Positions 36,248 to 45,815 of a stretch of 64,000 nt of DNA are shown here, piece after piece. Position 1 is the first letter of the stretch, and each line of letters begins with the position of its first letter. The position numbers and the translations under genes were made by a program. The notes below the pieces were generated by a model. That model searched no databases. It saw nothing but the letters and a program-made list of their open reading frames with translations, and was not told the origin of the DNA. This stretch comes from Eubacteriales bacterium (GTDB lineage: Bacteria; Bacillota; Clostridia; Peptostreptococcales; Anaerovoracaceae), in NCBI GenBank assembly GCA_028872475.1, contig JAQYMQ010000021.1, positions 99,649-163,648 of the forward strand, read 5' to 3'.

Positions 36248-36516
36248 TTAGTGATTTAGCAATAGATTGTTAATTTCATCTATGATGATATCTTTATCAG
36301 TCTTTTTGTCCCATTGCGTTATTGCTTTTTCAAGTCCAAGAATTGTGTTTTCGGCAGCAAGATTTCCGCCTCATCTATGTGCAACTAACCTAATATATAT
36401 GGTAACATTGCGTTGATGTATTGTGGTTCGCCGTAATTTACATTGTTAATATTACGCACTGCAAAGTTGGATGCACCCATAATTGCAATGTATAGTACCG
36501 ACTAAGTTATTACTTT
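36248..36516 (-). pseudogene. Decayed gene remnant, family not recognised
   Basis: On the minus strand one frame reads IAIMGASNFAVRNINN and on to AMLPYILG before a stop. A shift of one base continues it as LVAHR-TGA-GGNLAAENTILG and LEKAITQWDKKTDKD, ending at TAA 36250-36248. The two frames plus one in-frame TGA look like a single protein that has lost its frame. AAAGGAG at 36547-36541 may be its old ribosome site, with no start codon left at the right distance. I could not assign a family. Confidence 0.5.
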
Positions 36517-36601
36517 GTTTTTTAAATTTATAATTAATTTCTCCTTTGTTGTATAATTATTATTGCTTTTGACTAACGATTATATCATAAAATGATGAAA
36601 T

Positions 36602-36639
36602 ATAAAAAGCGAAGATTGTATCTTCGCTTAATTTTTTTG
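36602..36639 (-). terminator. Terminator of glyA
   Basis: AAGCGAAGAT (36607-36616) pairs exactly with ATCTTCGCTT (36620-36629), loop TGT. On the minus strand it is followed by TTTTTATA, downstream of glyA; a T run on the plus strand makes it potentially bidirectional. Confidence 0.85.
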
Positions 36640-36695
36640 TTGTTTTAATTAAATCTTATGTATTTAATATTGTATTTAATTATCTTTGTATGAAT

Positions 36696-37943
36696 TTATA
36701 CTTCTGGATAAAGTGGGAATTTGTCGCAAAGTGCAATGACTTTAGCCTTAACTTCCTCAATTTTTTCTTCTTTGCCCTTTATTAATTCAGTAATTAAATC
36801 AGCTACGTATATACACTCTTCTTCCTTTAATCCACGAGTAGTGATTGCTGGAGTACCAATTCGTATACCGCTTGTAAGTGCAGGGCTTAGCTTTTCGTTT
36901 GGTATAGAGTTTTTGTTTAATGTGATATTTGCCTGATCCATTAATTCCTGTACGTATTTGCCGTTGACGTCAAAAGGTGTTACGTCCACGAGCATTAAGT
37001 GGTTGTCTGTTCCGCCTGAAACGATTTTAAATCCGTTTTCAATAAGCCTGTCTGCCATTGCCTTAGCATTTTTGATAACCTGTAGTTGATATTCCTTAAA
37101 TTCAGGCTCAAGAGCTTCTTTGAAGCAAACTGCTTTACCTGCTATAACGTGCATCAATGGACCGCCTTGTATACCCGGGAATATTGAACTGTCGATTTTT
37201 TTAGCGTGTTCAGCCTTGCACAAGATCATTCCGCCTCTTGGACCTCTAAGTGTCTTATGTGTTGTGGTTGTAACAACATCAGCATATTCGCAAGGATTCT
37301 GGTGAAGACCTGCTGCTACTAGTCCAGCAATATGTGCCATGTCTACAAACATTATCGCTCCAACAGCATCACAGATTTCTCTTACTTTTTTAAAGTCTAT
37401 AACTCTTGGGTAAGCACTTGCTCCTGCAACGATTATCTGAGGCTTTACTTCTTTAGCTCTTTCTAAGAATGCGTCATAGTCGATGGTTTCTGTTTCCATA
37501 TTTAAGCCATAGAAATGAGATTCATAAATTTTGCCTGAAAAGTTTACTTTAGAGCCGTGCGTTAGGTGTCCGCCGTGTGACAAATCGAGTCCTAATATCT
37601 TATCGCCAGGCTTTAAGAAAGCCATATAAACTGCCATATTAGCTTGAGATCCTGAATGAGGCTGTACATTTGCGTGTTCAGCATTAAATAATTTTTTAGC
37701 TCTTTCTATTGCAAGAGTTTCGATGCCGTCTACGAATTCGCAACCGCCATAATATCTCTTTGCAGGATAACCTTCGGCATATTTATTTGTGCAGTGAGAA
37801 CCTACAGCTGCAAGAACGGCATTAGATACCATGTTTTCGCTTGCGATAAGCTCAAGATGATGTTGCTGTCTTCTTAATTCTTTTTCGGCAAGAGCTGCAA
37901 CTTCCGGGTCAGATTGAGCCATTATTTCAAATATGTTATTCAT
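36696..37943 (-). CDS. glyA: Serine hydroxymethyltransferase
   Basis: GlyA interconverts serine and glycine with tetrahydrofolate, feeding one-carbon metabolism. The 415 residues contain the substrate region [35 protein letters not shown], the PLP lysine in [13 protein letters not shown], and QGGPLMH. The length is standard. GGAGGTGACTC lies upstream of the start. It is a single-gene unit with a strong terminator. Confidence 0.97.
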   Translation of the reverse strand: MNNIFEIMAQSDPEVAALAEKELRRQQHHLELIASENMVSNAVLAAVGSHCTNKYAEGYPAKRYYGGCEFVDGIETLAIERAKKLFNAEHANVQPHSGSQANMAVYMAFLKPGDKILGLDLSHGGHLTHGSKVNFSGKIYESHFYGLNMETETIDYDAFLERAKEVKPQIIVAGASAYPRVIDFKKVREICDAVGAIMFVDMAHIAGLVAAGLHQNPCEYADVVTTTTHKTLRGPRGGMILCKAEHAKKIDSSIFPGIQGGPLMHVIAGKAVCFKEALEPEFKEYQLQVIKNAKAMADRLIENGFKIVSGGTDNHLMLVDVTPFDVNGKYVQELMDQANITLNKNSIPNEKLSPALTSGIRIGTPAITTRGLKEEECIYVADLITELIKGKEEKIEEVKAKVIALCDKFPLYPEV

Positions 37944-38134
37944 TGTGAGTCACCTCCTGTGATTCTGTTATAACGGCAGTAATAAATAATTATTTATTAC
38001 TTATTATTTTATAGTTAATTGTAAAAATAATATGAGTTTGCTGATATTTATAATATGCGTTTGTTAATTACTTCAAATAATGTTTGTAATACATTATTGC
38101 GTTTTATATTTCTTTAATTTTTTTGTTTTATCTT

Positions 38135-39505
38135 TTACCTTTTGCCTACAGCTGCTTGCATAACTGTGTTTACTAAATTACCTGCTACACTACTAGCAAC
38201 GCCACCGTTTTCCACTAGTACAACAAATGCATAAGGGTTTTCTGGATCGTCTAAGAAGCCGACCATCCAAGCGTGAGGTTGTTTGCTTTTTCCAACTTCA
38301 GCTGTTCCTGTCTTAGCGCATAATTTTAAACCGGGATAGTTTCCTTGTCCGTAACTGGACTGTACGTTGTTTCTAAGCATAGCTTTTAAATCAGTAGCTA
38401 TTGATTTATCGATAACTTCATTAGATGTAGTTTCGTAGTTGTATTTAGACAATAGTGAAGAACTAGAGATATCCTTGATAAGTTTTGGGCTTACTTGAAC
38501 CCCGTCATTAGCTATTGTTCCCATGTACATCATCATTGAAGCTGGATTGACTTCATCTTCGCCTTGACCTATGCCAGCCCAAGCAAGTTTTAAATCGTTG
38601 TCATCAAAAATGAGCTTGCTAGATTTAGTTTTAATGCCGTCGATATTATAGCTTGATGTAAGTCCTATGGCATCAACATATTTTTTCATATTGCTTGAGC
38701 CAACTTTATTCGATAGACGACCGAAATAGCAGTTACAAGATGTTTGTAATGCTCTTTTTAAATTTACAGAACCATGTGCAGTATTTGCATAACAAGTTAC
38801 TCTATCTTTTTCGTAAGTCCCATATTTGTCGCTAGCGTGACAAGTGTAATACCAATCCTTGATGTTTCCAAGATTTTGGAGTGCAGCGCCAGCAGTAACT
38901 GTTTTAAATGTAGAGCCGGGTGTAAATCTGCCGCTTATTAGTTTGTTGATAAATGTCCCCGGGGCAGCCTCTTTATAGCTTGGCGGATTGTAAGGGTCGT
39001 ATGATGGTGTGCTTACCATGCATAATATTTCCCCTGTTTTATAGTTATAAACTCCGACGGTTCCATTTCTGTTGCCAAGGGCTTGTGCTGCCACATTTGA
39101 GAGGTTAGCATCTACTGTCATTGTAATTTTGCTTCCTTCTCCACTAGCCGAGTATAGCCCAGTAATAATGTTATATCCTACAAGCTTGTTACTAAATGCG
39201 ACATTAGCTCCTGTCGATATATTTGCATGTGCATCGCCGGTCGTATGAACCATCGCGGTACGAATAGCTTTATTTTGATTGTACTGTGTAGGATTGCCTG
39301 ATGAATTTTTAATCAGTATTTCTCCATTGCGGTCAACTATTGTTCCTGATGCAATTCTTCCCTTGTTGAAAATGTGTTTGTTTGCAGGATAGCTTACCCA
39401 CATCGTTCCTTCATTTATATACTTGTATACGTAAACACCTAAGCCAAGTAAAAGTAATAGAGAGAATGCCATGCAGATAATAGCTCTTCGTTGCATTTTT
39501 TTCAT
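38135..39505 (-). CDS. Class B penicillin-binding transpeptidase (PbpA-like)
   Basis: This 456-residue peptidoglycan transpeptidase has one N-terminal membrane anchor (residues ~7-28) and acts outside the membrane. The active-site triad is seen as PGSTFKTVTAG (SxxK), TSCNCYFG (SxN) and CAKTGTAEV (KTG). A short N-terminal domain links anchor and transpeptidase, as in actinobacterial PbpA, and there is no PASTA tail. It begins two bases after the FHA-FtsW/RodA gene, so the pair forms a glycosyltransferase-transpeptidase unit for elongation or division. Confidence 0.92.
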   Translation of the reverse strand: MKKMQRRAIICMAFSLLLLLGLGVYVYKYINEGTMWVSYPANKHIFNKGRIASGTIVDRNGEILIKNSSGNPTQYNQNKAIRTAMVHTTGDAHANISTGANVAFSNKLVGYNIITGLYSASGEGSKITMTVDANLSNVAAQALGNRNGTVGVYNYKTGEILCMVSTPSYDPYNPPSYKEAAPGTFINKLISGRFTPGSTFKTVTAGAALQNLGNIKDWYYTCHASDKYGTYEKDRVTCYANTAHGSVNLKRALQTSCNCYFGRLSNKVGSSNMKKYVDAIGLTSSYNIDGIKTKSSKLIFDDNDLKLAWAGIGQGEDEVNPASMMMYMGTIANDGVQVSPKLIKDISSSSLLSKYNYETTSNEVIDKSIATDLKAMLRNNVQSSYGQGNYPGLKLCAKTGTAEVGKSKQPHAWMVGFLDDPENPYAFVVLVENGGVASSVAGNLVNTVMQAAVGKR

Positions 39506-39507
39506 AG

Positions 39508-41226
39508 CTAAAATCCCTCCTCATCTTCGCGTACTGCAATACTTGCTCGTCTTCTTGTGTCTGAAGCCTTTAGGAATGCCAATAATCCCCACGAGGCAAT
39601 CATCGCTGTACCACCGTTTGAAACGAATGGGAATGTTACGCCTGTTAGAGGCAATAAGTCTACAGAACCAAATACATTTAATATTGTTTGGAATGTCAAT
39701 AGTGTAGTCGCTGCACAAGCACAAATTGTGTAGAAGGCTGAACGCCCTGCACGAATTGATTTAAATGCAAATAAACTAAGTGTAACGATTGCAACTACTG
39801 ACATTATTGCTATTATTAAGCCGAATTCTTCAAGTAAGATACCAAAGACTAAGTCTGTGTCTGATGCTACGATGGAATTAAGCCAGCCTTTGCCGGGACC
39901 AAGTCCTACAAGACCACCGCTTGCACCGGCAGACATTGTTCTTGTCTGCTGGAATCCTCCGGCATCTGCAAATTCCCATGCATGCATCCACGTTGCCACT
40001 CTTCCGAGAATGTATGGTTTAAATCTTAAAATCATTACTACGCCAATAGCGGCAGCACTTACAAGCAGTACAAGTCTGGAAATATCTCCACTTCTTAAGA
40101 ATGAAATTACCAGGAATGTAACAAAGAAAATTGAGGCAGTTCCAAAATCTCCCATTAGTGCAAGTGTTCCTAAACAAAATAATGAGAATACTGCAAATAG
40201 TCTGATGCTCTTTCGTCTAAATAACTCATCTAGAGTTCCAGCGCCTACCATAATGTATGCTATTTTTACAAGTTCAGATGGCTGAACAGAAAAACCCGCT
40301 ATGCTAACCCAGTTTGTTGCACCATATTTGTTATTTCCAAAGACAATGTTGAATAATAGAAGCAATACACTTGCTATAACTAACCACTGTCTAACTTTCA
40401 TTGCTCTGTTAAGGTCTCTTAGGAACCAGCAAAGGAAAAAGAATAGACCGATACCTATGCATGCTGTGAAGGCTATTTTGATTGAGTCGTTTTCCTTAGC
40501 CAATGAGTTTGTAGCAGCGATGGCTATACCCAAAGTTGTGAGGAAAAAGGCTATCGTTTCAATTTCGAAAGATCGAGAGCCGAGTCGGTATAATACAATT
40601 GAGTACACCCACATTGCAATAAAAAGTATTCCAAACGCGATAGGAATAGAAGAGACATCTTTTTTTGTGTCCAACATCATATATTGTATAACTACGATAA
40701 GTTGAAACAATGATATTGCAACCAGTGATTTCCACGGATAAAAAGGTTTTGTTAAAAGCGTTCTTGCTTCCTTGTTCTTTTCTTTTTCTTCGAGACTTGC
40801 AGGAGTAAGTGTGCAGTTTATGCCGCCGATAGTTAGAACATCGCCCATTCTTACGCGAACTTTTGACCTTATTGTTCTACCGTTAAGTTTTGTTTCGCTA
40901 TTAGATTGCAGATCGCTATAATACCATTCCCCGTCCTCATTTCTGGTCAAGGCACCATGAGTTCTAGATACCGTCATTATGTCGATTGGTATGTCGGCAT
41001 TGCTTGCTCTTCCTATAATGTTTTCCCAATGAGAAAGGGGTATTGCTGTTACTCCTTCAAGAGATAGATATGCCCAGATTTCTGTTGGCATCTTTGTTGT
41101 GAGCAGCGACTTCATTGCTCTAAGCAAAATAAAAAATGCCAACAATACAAGCAACCATCTGGAAATGGTTGTTACGAAGCCGCTTATTGTTGTCATTTCT
41201 TTAAATATGTATTTAATATATTCCAT
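39508..41226 (-). CDS. FHA domain fused to FtsW/RodA-type peptidoglycan glycosyltransferase
   Basis: An N-terminal membrane segment is followed by an FHA phosphothreonine-binding domain (about residues 50-140: IIGRASNADIPID, SRTHGAL, SETKLNGR, GDVLTIGG), then a SEDS-family polytopic membrane domain of about ten segments (TNWVSIAGFSVQPSELVKIAYI, LMGDFGTASIFF, GASGGLVGLGPGKGW, TGVTFPFVSNGGTAMI). SEDS proteins polymerise glycan strands together with class B PBPs. The FHA part implies control by Ser/Thr phosphorylation. Start: the frame opens at 41244; ATG 41226 lies six bases after a TATAAT on the same strand, so either the message is leaderless or ATG 41196 is used. Confidence 0.9.
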   Translation of the reverse strand: MEYIKYIFKEMTTISGFVTTISRWLLVLLAFFILLRAMKSLLTTKMPTEIWAYLSLEGVTAIPLSHWENIIGRASNADIPIDIMTVSRTHGALTRNEDGEWYYSDLQSNSETKLNGRTIRSKVRVRMGDVLTIGGINCTLTPASLEEKEKNKEARTLLTKPFYPWKSLVAISLFQLIVVIQYMMLDTKKDVSSIPIAFGILFIAMWVYSIVLYRLGSRSFEIETIAFFLTTLGIAIAATNSLAKENDSIKIAFTACIGIGLFFFLCWFLRDLNRAMKVRQWLVIASVLLLLFNIVFGNNKYGATNWVSIAGFSVQPSELVKIAYIMVGAGTLDELFRRKSIRLFAVFSLFCLGTLALMGDFGTASIFFVTFLVISFLRSGDISRLVLLVSAAAIGVVMILRFKPYILGRVATWMHAWEFADAGGFQQTRTMSAGASGGLVGLGPGKGWLNSIVASDTDLVFGILLEEFGLIIAIMSVVAIVTLSLFAFKSIRAGRSAFYTICACAATTLLTFQTILNVFGSVDLLPLTGVTFPFVSNGGTAMIASWGLLAFLKASDTRRRASIAVREDEEGF

Positions 41227-41232
41227 GGGGAT

Positions 41233-41238
41233 ATTATA
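41233..41238 (-). promoter_or_regulatory. -10 box of the FHA-SEDS/PBP operon
   Basis: A perfect TATAAT on the minus strand lies six bases before ATG 41226. The matching -35 (TTTATA at 17 bases) is weak. Its closeness to the start codon bears on start choice. Confidence 0.45.
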
Positions 41239-41358
41239 GCACAAATAGAGATTTATAAATAATATGTTTCTTTTAAATTATTTGTACAATACAGATATCA
41301 TTCTATTTATTCAATATCTAATTTGCTATTTTTTTATAGCTTTTTTATAGTTTTGTCG

Positions 41359-42384
41359 CTATTCCATTTTAAACCCTTTGCTTGGAATTATGCCGTCATT
41401 TGTCTTTATTATACAGTATTCAATATCATCTATTTTATCCAAGAATTCTGCTGCTTTTTCTGAGCCCATAAGCAGTCCTACTGTTGCGTAAGTATCGCAT
41501 TTCATAGAATTGCCCGCTTTGGAAATAATGGATATAGAAACAATGTCCGTTTTTACAGGATATCCTGTCTTTGGATCTAAAATATGATGATATTTTACTC
41601 CGTTTTCTTCAAAATATCTTTCGTAAACTCCAGATGTTACTATTGTCTGATCTGTAAGCTTTACAGCACCAACGGCTTCTTTGCGATCAGAATAGGGTTT
41701 TTCAATACCTATATACCAAGGTTTATCCGGCTGTGCGTTACCGATTGTGGACAAATTACCGCCTAGGTTAATTAGAGCACTATTAGTGCCAGCTTTTCTT
41801 AGTGATTTGTCAAGCTTATCTGCTACAAATCCTTTTGCTACAGCACCTAAGTCCAACCATTGGTCGGGATCTTTAAGAGTAACGGTGTTGCCTTCTATTT
41901 TAATATTGTTGTAGTCAACTTTTGGGATTAGTTTTAAAATGTCGTTATCCGCAGGTTTTTTTGGATTTTCTGCTGTGAAATTCCATAAGTCTGCCAGCTT
42001 TCCGATAGATATGTCAAACCTGCCACCTGATTTTTTTGAAGTATCAATGGCGAATCTTAGCATTTCGATTGTGTCGTTAGAAACTTCTACAGGTTTACCG
42101 TTTGAGTGATTTATTTTATAAATATCGCTACCTTCTACAGTTCTGCTAAATAGGTTATCGTATTCTTTGCACTGCTTGAACGCTTCGACGATTGCTTTGT
42201 CGGCTTTATCTTTAGGTAAATCTCTTATTTCTATAGTGCAGATTGTATTGAAGTGAAACTCTTCTTTTTTGACTGTTTCAGCAGGTTCTGATTTGCATGC
42301 CGTAAATAATATTATTGTAGTTAGCAAGGTAGCTATAGCTAACATATATTTGAGTGATTTATTTGTTGATGAATTTAATAACAT
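41359..42384 (-). CDS. apbE: FAD:protein FMN transferase, lipoprotein
   Basis: ApbE attaches FMN covalently to Thr/Ser of extracytoplasmic redox proteins. The 341-residue protein begins with a lipoprotein signal ending in FTACKSEPAE. It has FHFNTICTIEIRDL, NLGGNLSTIGN, YFEENGVKYHHILDPKTGYPV (flavin/metal-binding) and SKAGNSMKCDTYATVGLLMG. Start: ATG 42384 is preceded by AAAGGTATTC; the frame runs to 42519, but that would overlap the divergent gene and spoil the signal peptide. It is divergent from the NusG_II/Gx pair, 37 bases away, suggesting joint control. Confidence 0.93.
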   Translation of the reverse strand: MLLNSSTNKSLKYMLAIATLLTTIILFTACKSEPAETVKKEEFHFNTICTIEIRDLPKDKADKAIVEAFKQCKEYDNLFSRTVEGSDIYKINHSNGKPVEVSNDTIEMLRFAIDTSKKSGGRFDISIGKLADLWNFTAENPKKPADNDILKLIPKVDYNNIKIEGNTVTLKDPDQWLDLGAVAKGFVADKLDKSLRKAGTNSALINLGGNLSTIGNAQPDKPWYIGIEKPYSDRKEAVGAVKLTDQTIVTSGVYERYFEENGVKYHHILDPKTGYPVKTDIVSISIISKAGNSMKCDTYATVGLLMGSEKAAEFLDKIDDIEYCIIKTNDGIIPSKGFKME

Positions 42385-42421
42385 ATTGAATACCTTTCTG
42401 TATAACTTTATAATAGATAGT

Positions 42422-42808
42422 ATGAATAAAAATAAATATTTAAAAGTGAAAAAAGCAGATATTGTGCTTGCTATCTTGCTTGTTATTGTAGGTTTAGCAT
42501 GTTCTTTTTTTGTTGTCAAGCCTCTGCAAAAACAGACAGGGACTGTAGTTATTTATCAAGGTGAAAAATTATTCGGTAAGTATAATCTTAACGAGGATAA
42601 ATCTATTGACATAAAAAAAGGTCAATCTGTAAATAAGGTTAGCATAAAGGACGGAAAAGTACAAATGCAATATTCAAATTGTAAAAATCAGGATTGCATT
42701 CATCAGGGTAAAATTAGCGATGGATCTAAATCTATAGTATGCTTGCCTAACAAAATAGTGATAAAAATCGAAGGGAAAAAAGACAAATTTGATGCAGTCT
42801 CGAATTAA
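42422..42808 (+). CDS. NusG domain II protein (extracytoplasmic)
   Basis: This 128-residue protein has one N-terminal membrane anchor (ADIVLAILLVIVGLACSFFVV) and an outward NusG_II domain including the paired cysteines NCKNQDCIHQGKI, then SIVCLPNKIVIKI. Such proteins recur next to Gx transporters and ApbE in Firmicute flavin-based electron-transfer loci. ATG 42422 is chosen over the frame's earlier openings, which lie inside the divergent apbE gene. It overlaps the Gx gene, so the two are co-translated. Its precise role is not established. Confidence 0.85.
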   Translation: MNKNKYLKVKKADIVLAILLVIVGLACSFFVVKPLQKQTGTVVIYQGEKLFGKYNLNEDKSIDIKKGQSVNKVSIKDGKVQMQYSNCKNQDCIHQGKISDGSKSIVCLPNKIVIKIEGKKDKFDAVSN

Positions 42809-43307
42809 TAATGGAAGTAAGGCAAATTATGTAGCAATTACGGCGGTGATGGTAGCTTTAGCGATGATGTTTTCATACGTTGAGGCGATGTTTCCTATTG
42901 CTATTGCTATACCGGGTATTAAACTTGGTATTGCAAATATTGTAGTGTTGATAGCGCTGTATTTGTTAAACGCTAAATATGCGCTTTTAATAAATGTAAT
43001 AAGAATCTTTTTAGTGGGATTTCTGTTTACAGGAACTTTTGGCATAATATATTCTCTTGCTGGAGGTCTTTTGAGTTACGCTGTAATGGTTCTTTTGAAG
43101 AAGACCAATTGGTTTTCCATTATAGGAATAAGTATGGCGGGTGGAGTTTTTCACAATTTGGGACAGTTAATTACTGCTGGCTTGATAGTAGAAAATATGA
43201 ATATATTTTTATATTTTCCGATACTCTTATTCTCCGGTATGATAACAGGAGTTTTGATGGGGATAGTTGCTTCAATCGTTATGGGAAGATTAAAAATTCA
43301 GATATAA
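42792..43307 (+). CDS. Gx transporter family protein (heptaprenyl-PP synthase component I-like)
   Basis: This 171-residue membrane protein has five to six hydrophobic segments. The family marks are MFSYVEAMFPIAIAIPGIKLGIANIV and GGVFHNLGQL. The family is named after an old heptaprenyl-diphosphate-synthase annotation and is fold-related to ECF-type substrate-binding subunits. It overlaps the NusG_II gene by 17 bases and, with the divergent apbE, resembles the flavinylation/extracellular electron-transfer cassette of Gram-positives. Transport of a flavin or quinone precursor is inferred only. TTG 42789 is an alternative start. Confidence 0.85.
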   Translation: MQSRINNGSKANYVAITAVMVALAMMFSYVEAMFPIAIAIPGIKLGIANIVVLIALYLLNAKYALLINVIRIFLVGFLFTGTFGIIYSLAGGLLSYAVMVLLKKTNWFSIIGISMAGGVFHNLGQLITAGLIVENMNIFLYFPILLFSGMITGVLMGIVASIVMGRLKIQI

Positions 43308-43397
43308 AAAGTGGTAATAAAATCATGGATAAAATTCAAAAAATATGCTTATATGTGGTAAAATAATAGGGTTATATTACAAGAGAGGCATGAGGAT

Positions 43398-43856
43398 ATG
43401 TATCAAGCAAGTTTAAAAATTTCAAGTGAACATTTGTATGACGAAGAGACTAGGGATAAAATCACATCTATAGTAGATGCCAAGATAGCAATGCGTGATG
43501 GAAATTTGTATATCTCATATGTCGAAGAGGCTATAACTCAAGATGGAGAAGAGGTGCCGATTGAGGATAATGTAGATATTCAAACAACGATTAAGATTTC
43601 TTCAGGCAGTGTAAAGATTACTAAGTCAGGTGAAAATGTTCCGGTTAGAAGGTTGGAGTTTTCGTTGGACAAACCTTACGAATCGCTGATGTACACACCA
43701 ATGGGTAATTTTACTATGATGGTTTTTACTAAACATTTGGAAAATACATTGGATGCATTTGGAAATGGTAGCTTGCACTTAGAATATGACACTAGATTAA
43801 ATGGCTTACACACAAATAGTAGTAAGTTAAAAATTAGTTATTTGGAGGAAAGATAA
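43398..43856 (+). CDS. DUF1934 (YwiB-like) beta-barrel protein
   Basis: This 152-residue cytosolic protein matches DUF1934, a calycin-like small barrel of unknown function. The recognisable parts are GNLYISYVEEAITQDGEEV, IKISSGSVKITKSGEN and FTMMVFTKHLENTLDAFGNGSLHLEYDTRLNG. ATG 43398 follows AGGCATGAGGAT. Its stop overlaps the start of a 28-residue membrane peptide, so the two are translationally coupled. The function is not known. Confidence 0.88.
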   Translation: MYQASLKISSEHLYDEETRDKITSIVDAKIAMRDGNLYISYVEEAITQDGEEVPIEDNVDIQTTIKISSGSVKITKSGENVPVRRLEFSLDKPYESLMYTPMGNFTMMVFTKHLENTLDAFGNGSLHLEYDTRLNGLHTNSSKLKISYLEER

Positions 43857-43942
43857 TGCATAAGAGATGGGCAAGAATAACGGCATTGGTACTTGCGGGG
43901 CTGATGATTGTCGGCGCGTTTAGTGCAATTATGTTGTTTTAG
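43856..43942 (+). CDS. Small single-pass membrane protein (28 aa)
   Basis: The sequence has a basic start (MHKRWAR) and one hydrophobic stretch (ITALVLAGLMIVGAFSAIML), then stop at 43942. ATG overlaps the preceding TAA, and GGAGGAAAG lies at perfect spacing. It resembles the tiny DUF4044-type membrane peptides of Firmicutes, but identity is uncertain at this length. Strong translation signals argue that it is real. Confidence 0.65.
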   Translation: MHKRWARITALVLAGLMIVGAFSAIMLF

Positions 43943-44041
43943 GTATTCAAACATAAATGTGTATATGCATATATAATTTAAGATTTTAAGACATTGTGAA
44001 AATTTAAGAATTTGGATAATAGATTAGGAAAGAAGGCAAAG

Positions 44042-45565
44042 ATGGACTTGGGCTTTAGTGCAGAAAAATATATAGATTTACAATCAAAACATATTTTGGA
44101 GAGAATTAATAAGGGTAACGGACAGAGGCTTTATCTGGAATTTGGTGGCAAGCTGGTTCACGATAAACATGCTATGAGAGTTTTGCCTGGGTTTGACGAA
44201 AATGCAAAGATAAAACTGTTGCAAAAGCTTAAGGATAAGGCGGAAATTATTATCTGTGTATATGCGGGAGATATTGCAGTTAACAAGACAAGACAGGACT
44301 TTGGCATCACGTATGACTTAGAGGTAATGAGACTTATCGACATTTTTAGAAAGTACGATCTTTCTGTAAACAGTGTTGTTGTAACTCGATATGAGGAAAA
44401 TTCTTCAGTTGATACATTTATTACAAAGCTTGAAAGAAGGGGCATTAAGACTTATAAGCATTACTTTACAAAGGGCTATCCGGTTGATGTGGATATTATT
44501 GTAAGTGAAGAGGGCTACGGTGCCAATCCATATATTGAGACTACAAAACCGTTATGTGTGGTTACAGGTCCTGGTGGTGGAAGTGGTAAACTGGCTACAT
44601 GTCTATCTCAGCTTTATCATGAAAATAAGAGGGGAAATAATGCGCGTTACGCTAAATTTGAAACTTTTCCGGTTTGGAATTTACCTTTGAAGCACCCTGT
44701 GAATGTGGCGTATGAGGCTGCTACTGCGGATTTAAAGGATGTCAATATGATTGATTCGTTCCATCTAGATGCTTATGGTGAGATGGCTGTTAACTATAAT
44801 AGAGATATTGAGGTTTTCCCTGTTGTCAAGAGAATACTAGAGAAGATTACAGGTGGAGAATGTGAATATAAATCGCCAACTGATATGGGTGTAAATATGG
44901 TTGGTTATGCTATTACTGACGATGAAGTATGTCAAAATGCGAGCAAGCAAGAGATTATTAGAAGAGAATTAATAGGGCTGTGTGATTTTAAGAAGGGAAA
45001 GATTGATAAGGATATTCTTGAAAGAGTAAGACTGCTGATGGAAGAGGTTAATTCTAAGATTGGAGATCGCAAGGTTGTTGGCATTGCAAGAGAGTACCTT
45101 GAAGAGATAGAGGCAAGAAAAGATAGTAGGACTGCGAATGCTGATAATAACGTGGTTATGTCGATAGAGCTTCCAAATGGCGAATTTGTCAGGGGTAGAA
45201 GTTCGGATGTTCAGATTGCGCCTGCATCAGCGTTACTTAATGCGGTGAAAAGATTGGCTAATATGGATGATAGTTTACATCTTATTTCGCCGATGGTAAT
45301 AAGTAGAATTCAGGATCTTAAGAAAAATACATTGTTGCAAGAAAGCTATAGCCTAAACATAGAAGAAATATTGAATGCTTTGGTTGTTTGTGCCAGTACC
45401 AATCCTAGTGCTGAACTTGCAGCTTCAAAACTGAAATTACTTAGAGGGTGTAAGGCTCACTGTACAGCTATTTTAAATAGCAAGGATGAGCAGATTTTAA
45501 GAAGTTTAGGGATTGACGTGACTTGCGATCCGGAATACTCAAGTAACAATTTGTACTTTAGATAG
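44042..45565 (+). CDS. DUF1846 family protein
   Basis: This 507-residue cytosolic protein matches the DUF1846 family throughout. Its marks are [69 protein letters not shown] near residue 180 and [14 protein letters not shown]. The GPGGGSGK stretch looks like a nucleotide-binding loop, and members have been studied structurally without a settled activity. The start is set at ATG 44042 after AGAAGGCAAAG; the frame is open to TTG 44012, but families begin near 44042. It is a single-gene unit. Confidence 0.9.
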   Translation: MDLGFSAEKYIDLQSKHILERINKGNGQRLYLEFGGKLVHDKHAMRVLPGFDENAKIKLLQKLKDKAEIIICVYAGDIAVNKTRQDFGITYDLEVMRLIDIFRKYDLSVNSVVVTRYEENSSVDTFITKLERRGIKTYKHYFTKGYPVDVDIIVSEEGYGANPYIETTKPLCVVTGPGGGSGKLATCLSQLYHENKRGNNARYAKFETFPVWNLPLKHPVNVAYEAATADLKDVNMIDSFHLDAYGEMAVNYNRDIEVFPVVKRILEKITGGECEYKSPTDMGVNMVGYAITDDEVCQNASKQEIIRRELIGLCDFKKGKIDKDILERVRLLMEEVNSKIGDRKVVGIAREYLEEIEARKDSRTANADNNVVMSIELPNGEFVRGRSSDVQIAPASALLNAVKRLANMDDSLHLISPMVISRIQDLKKNTLLQESYSLNIEEILNALVVCASTNPSAELAASKLKLLRGCKAHCTAILNSKDEQILRSLGIDVTCDPEYSSNNLYFR

Positions 45566-45715
45566 GCGTGTTACAAGAATAATAGATGACAATGATGTAT
45601 GATTTGCGTGTTAGATATATTGTGAAAATTACAATATATTATAGTGTGCATATATAATTTCATAGATATAAGTTGTGAACATATTTTTTAGAACGTGATG
45701 TGACAATACTTTTAC

Positions 45716-45744
45716 TTGCACAAGCTTATTGAAAAGACTATAAT
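45716..45744 (+). promoter_or_regulatory. Promoter of mreB
   Basis: TTGCAC (45716-45721) and a perfect TATAAT (45739-45744) are 17 bases apart. RNA should start near 45751, leaving a 65-base leader before ATG 45816. Confidence 0.72.
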
Positions 45745-45815
45745 TAAATGGCATAAATACAAAAATATATAACATAAGTAAAGGATATTTTAATTTATAT
45801 ATAAAGGAGATAGGA

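Noticed and set aside
36370..36400. TGA within the decayed gene read as selenocysteine
   Set aside because: The frame is also shifted nearby, and the sequence around TGA has no Sec-family context, so decay is simpler.
39857..40705. Long ORFs antisense to the FHA-SEDS gene
   Set aside because: They are shadows of the real frame on the other strand, without ribosome sites or recognisable domains.
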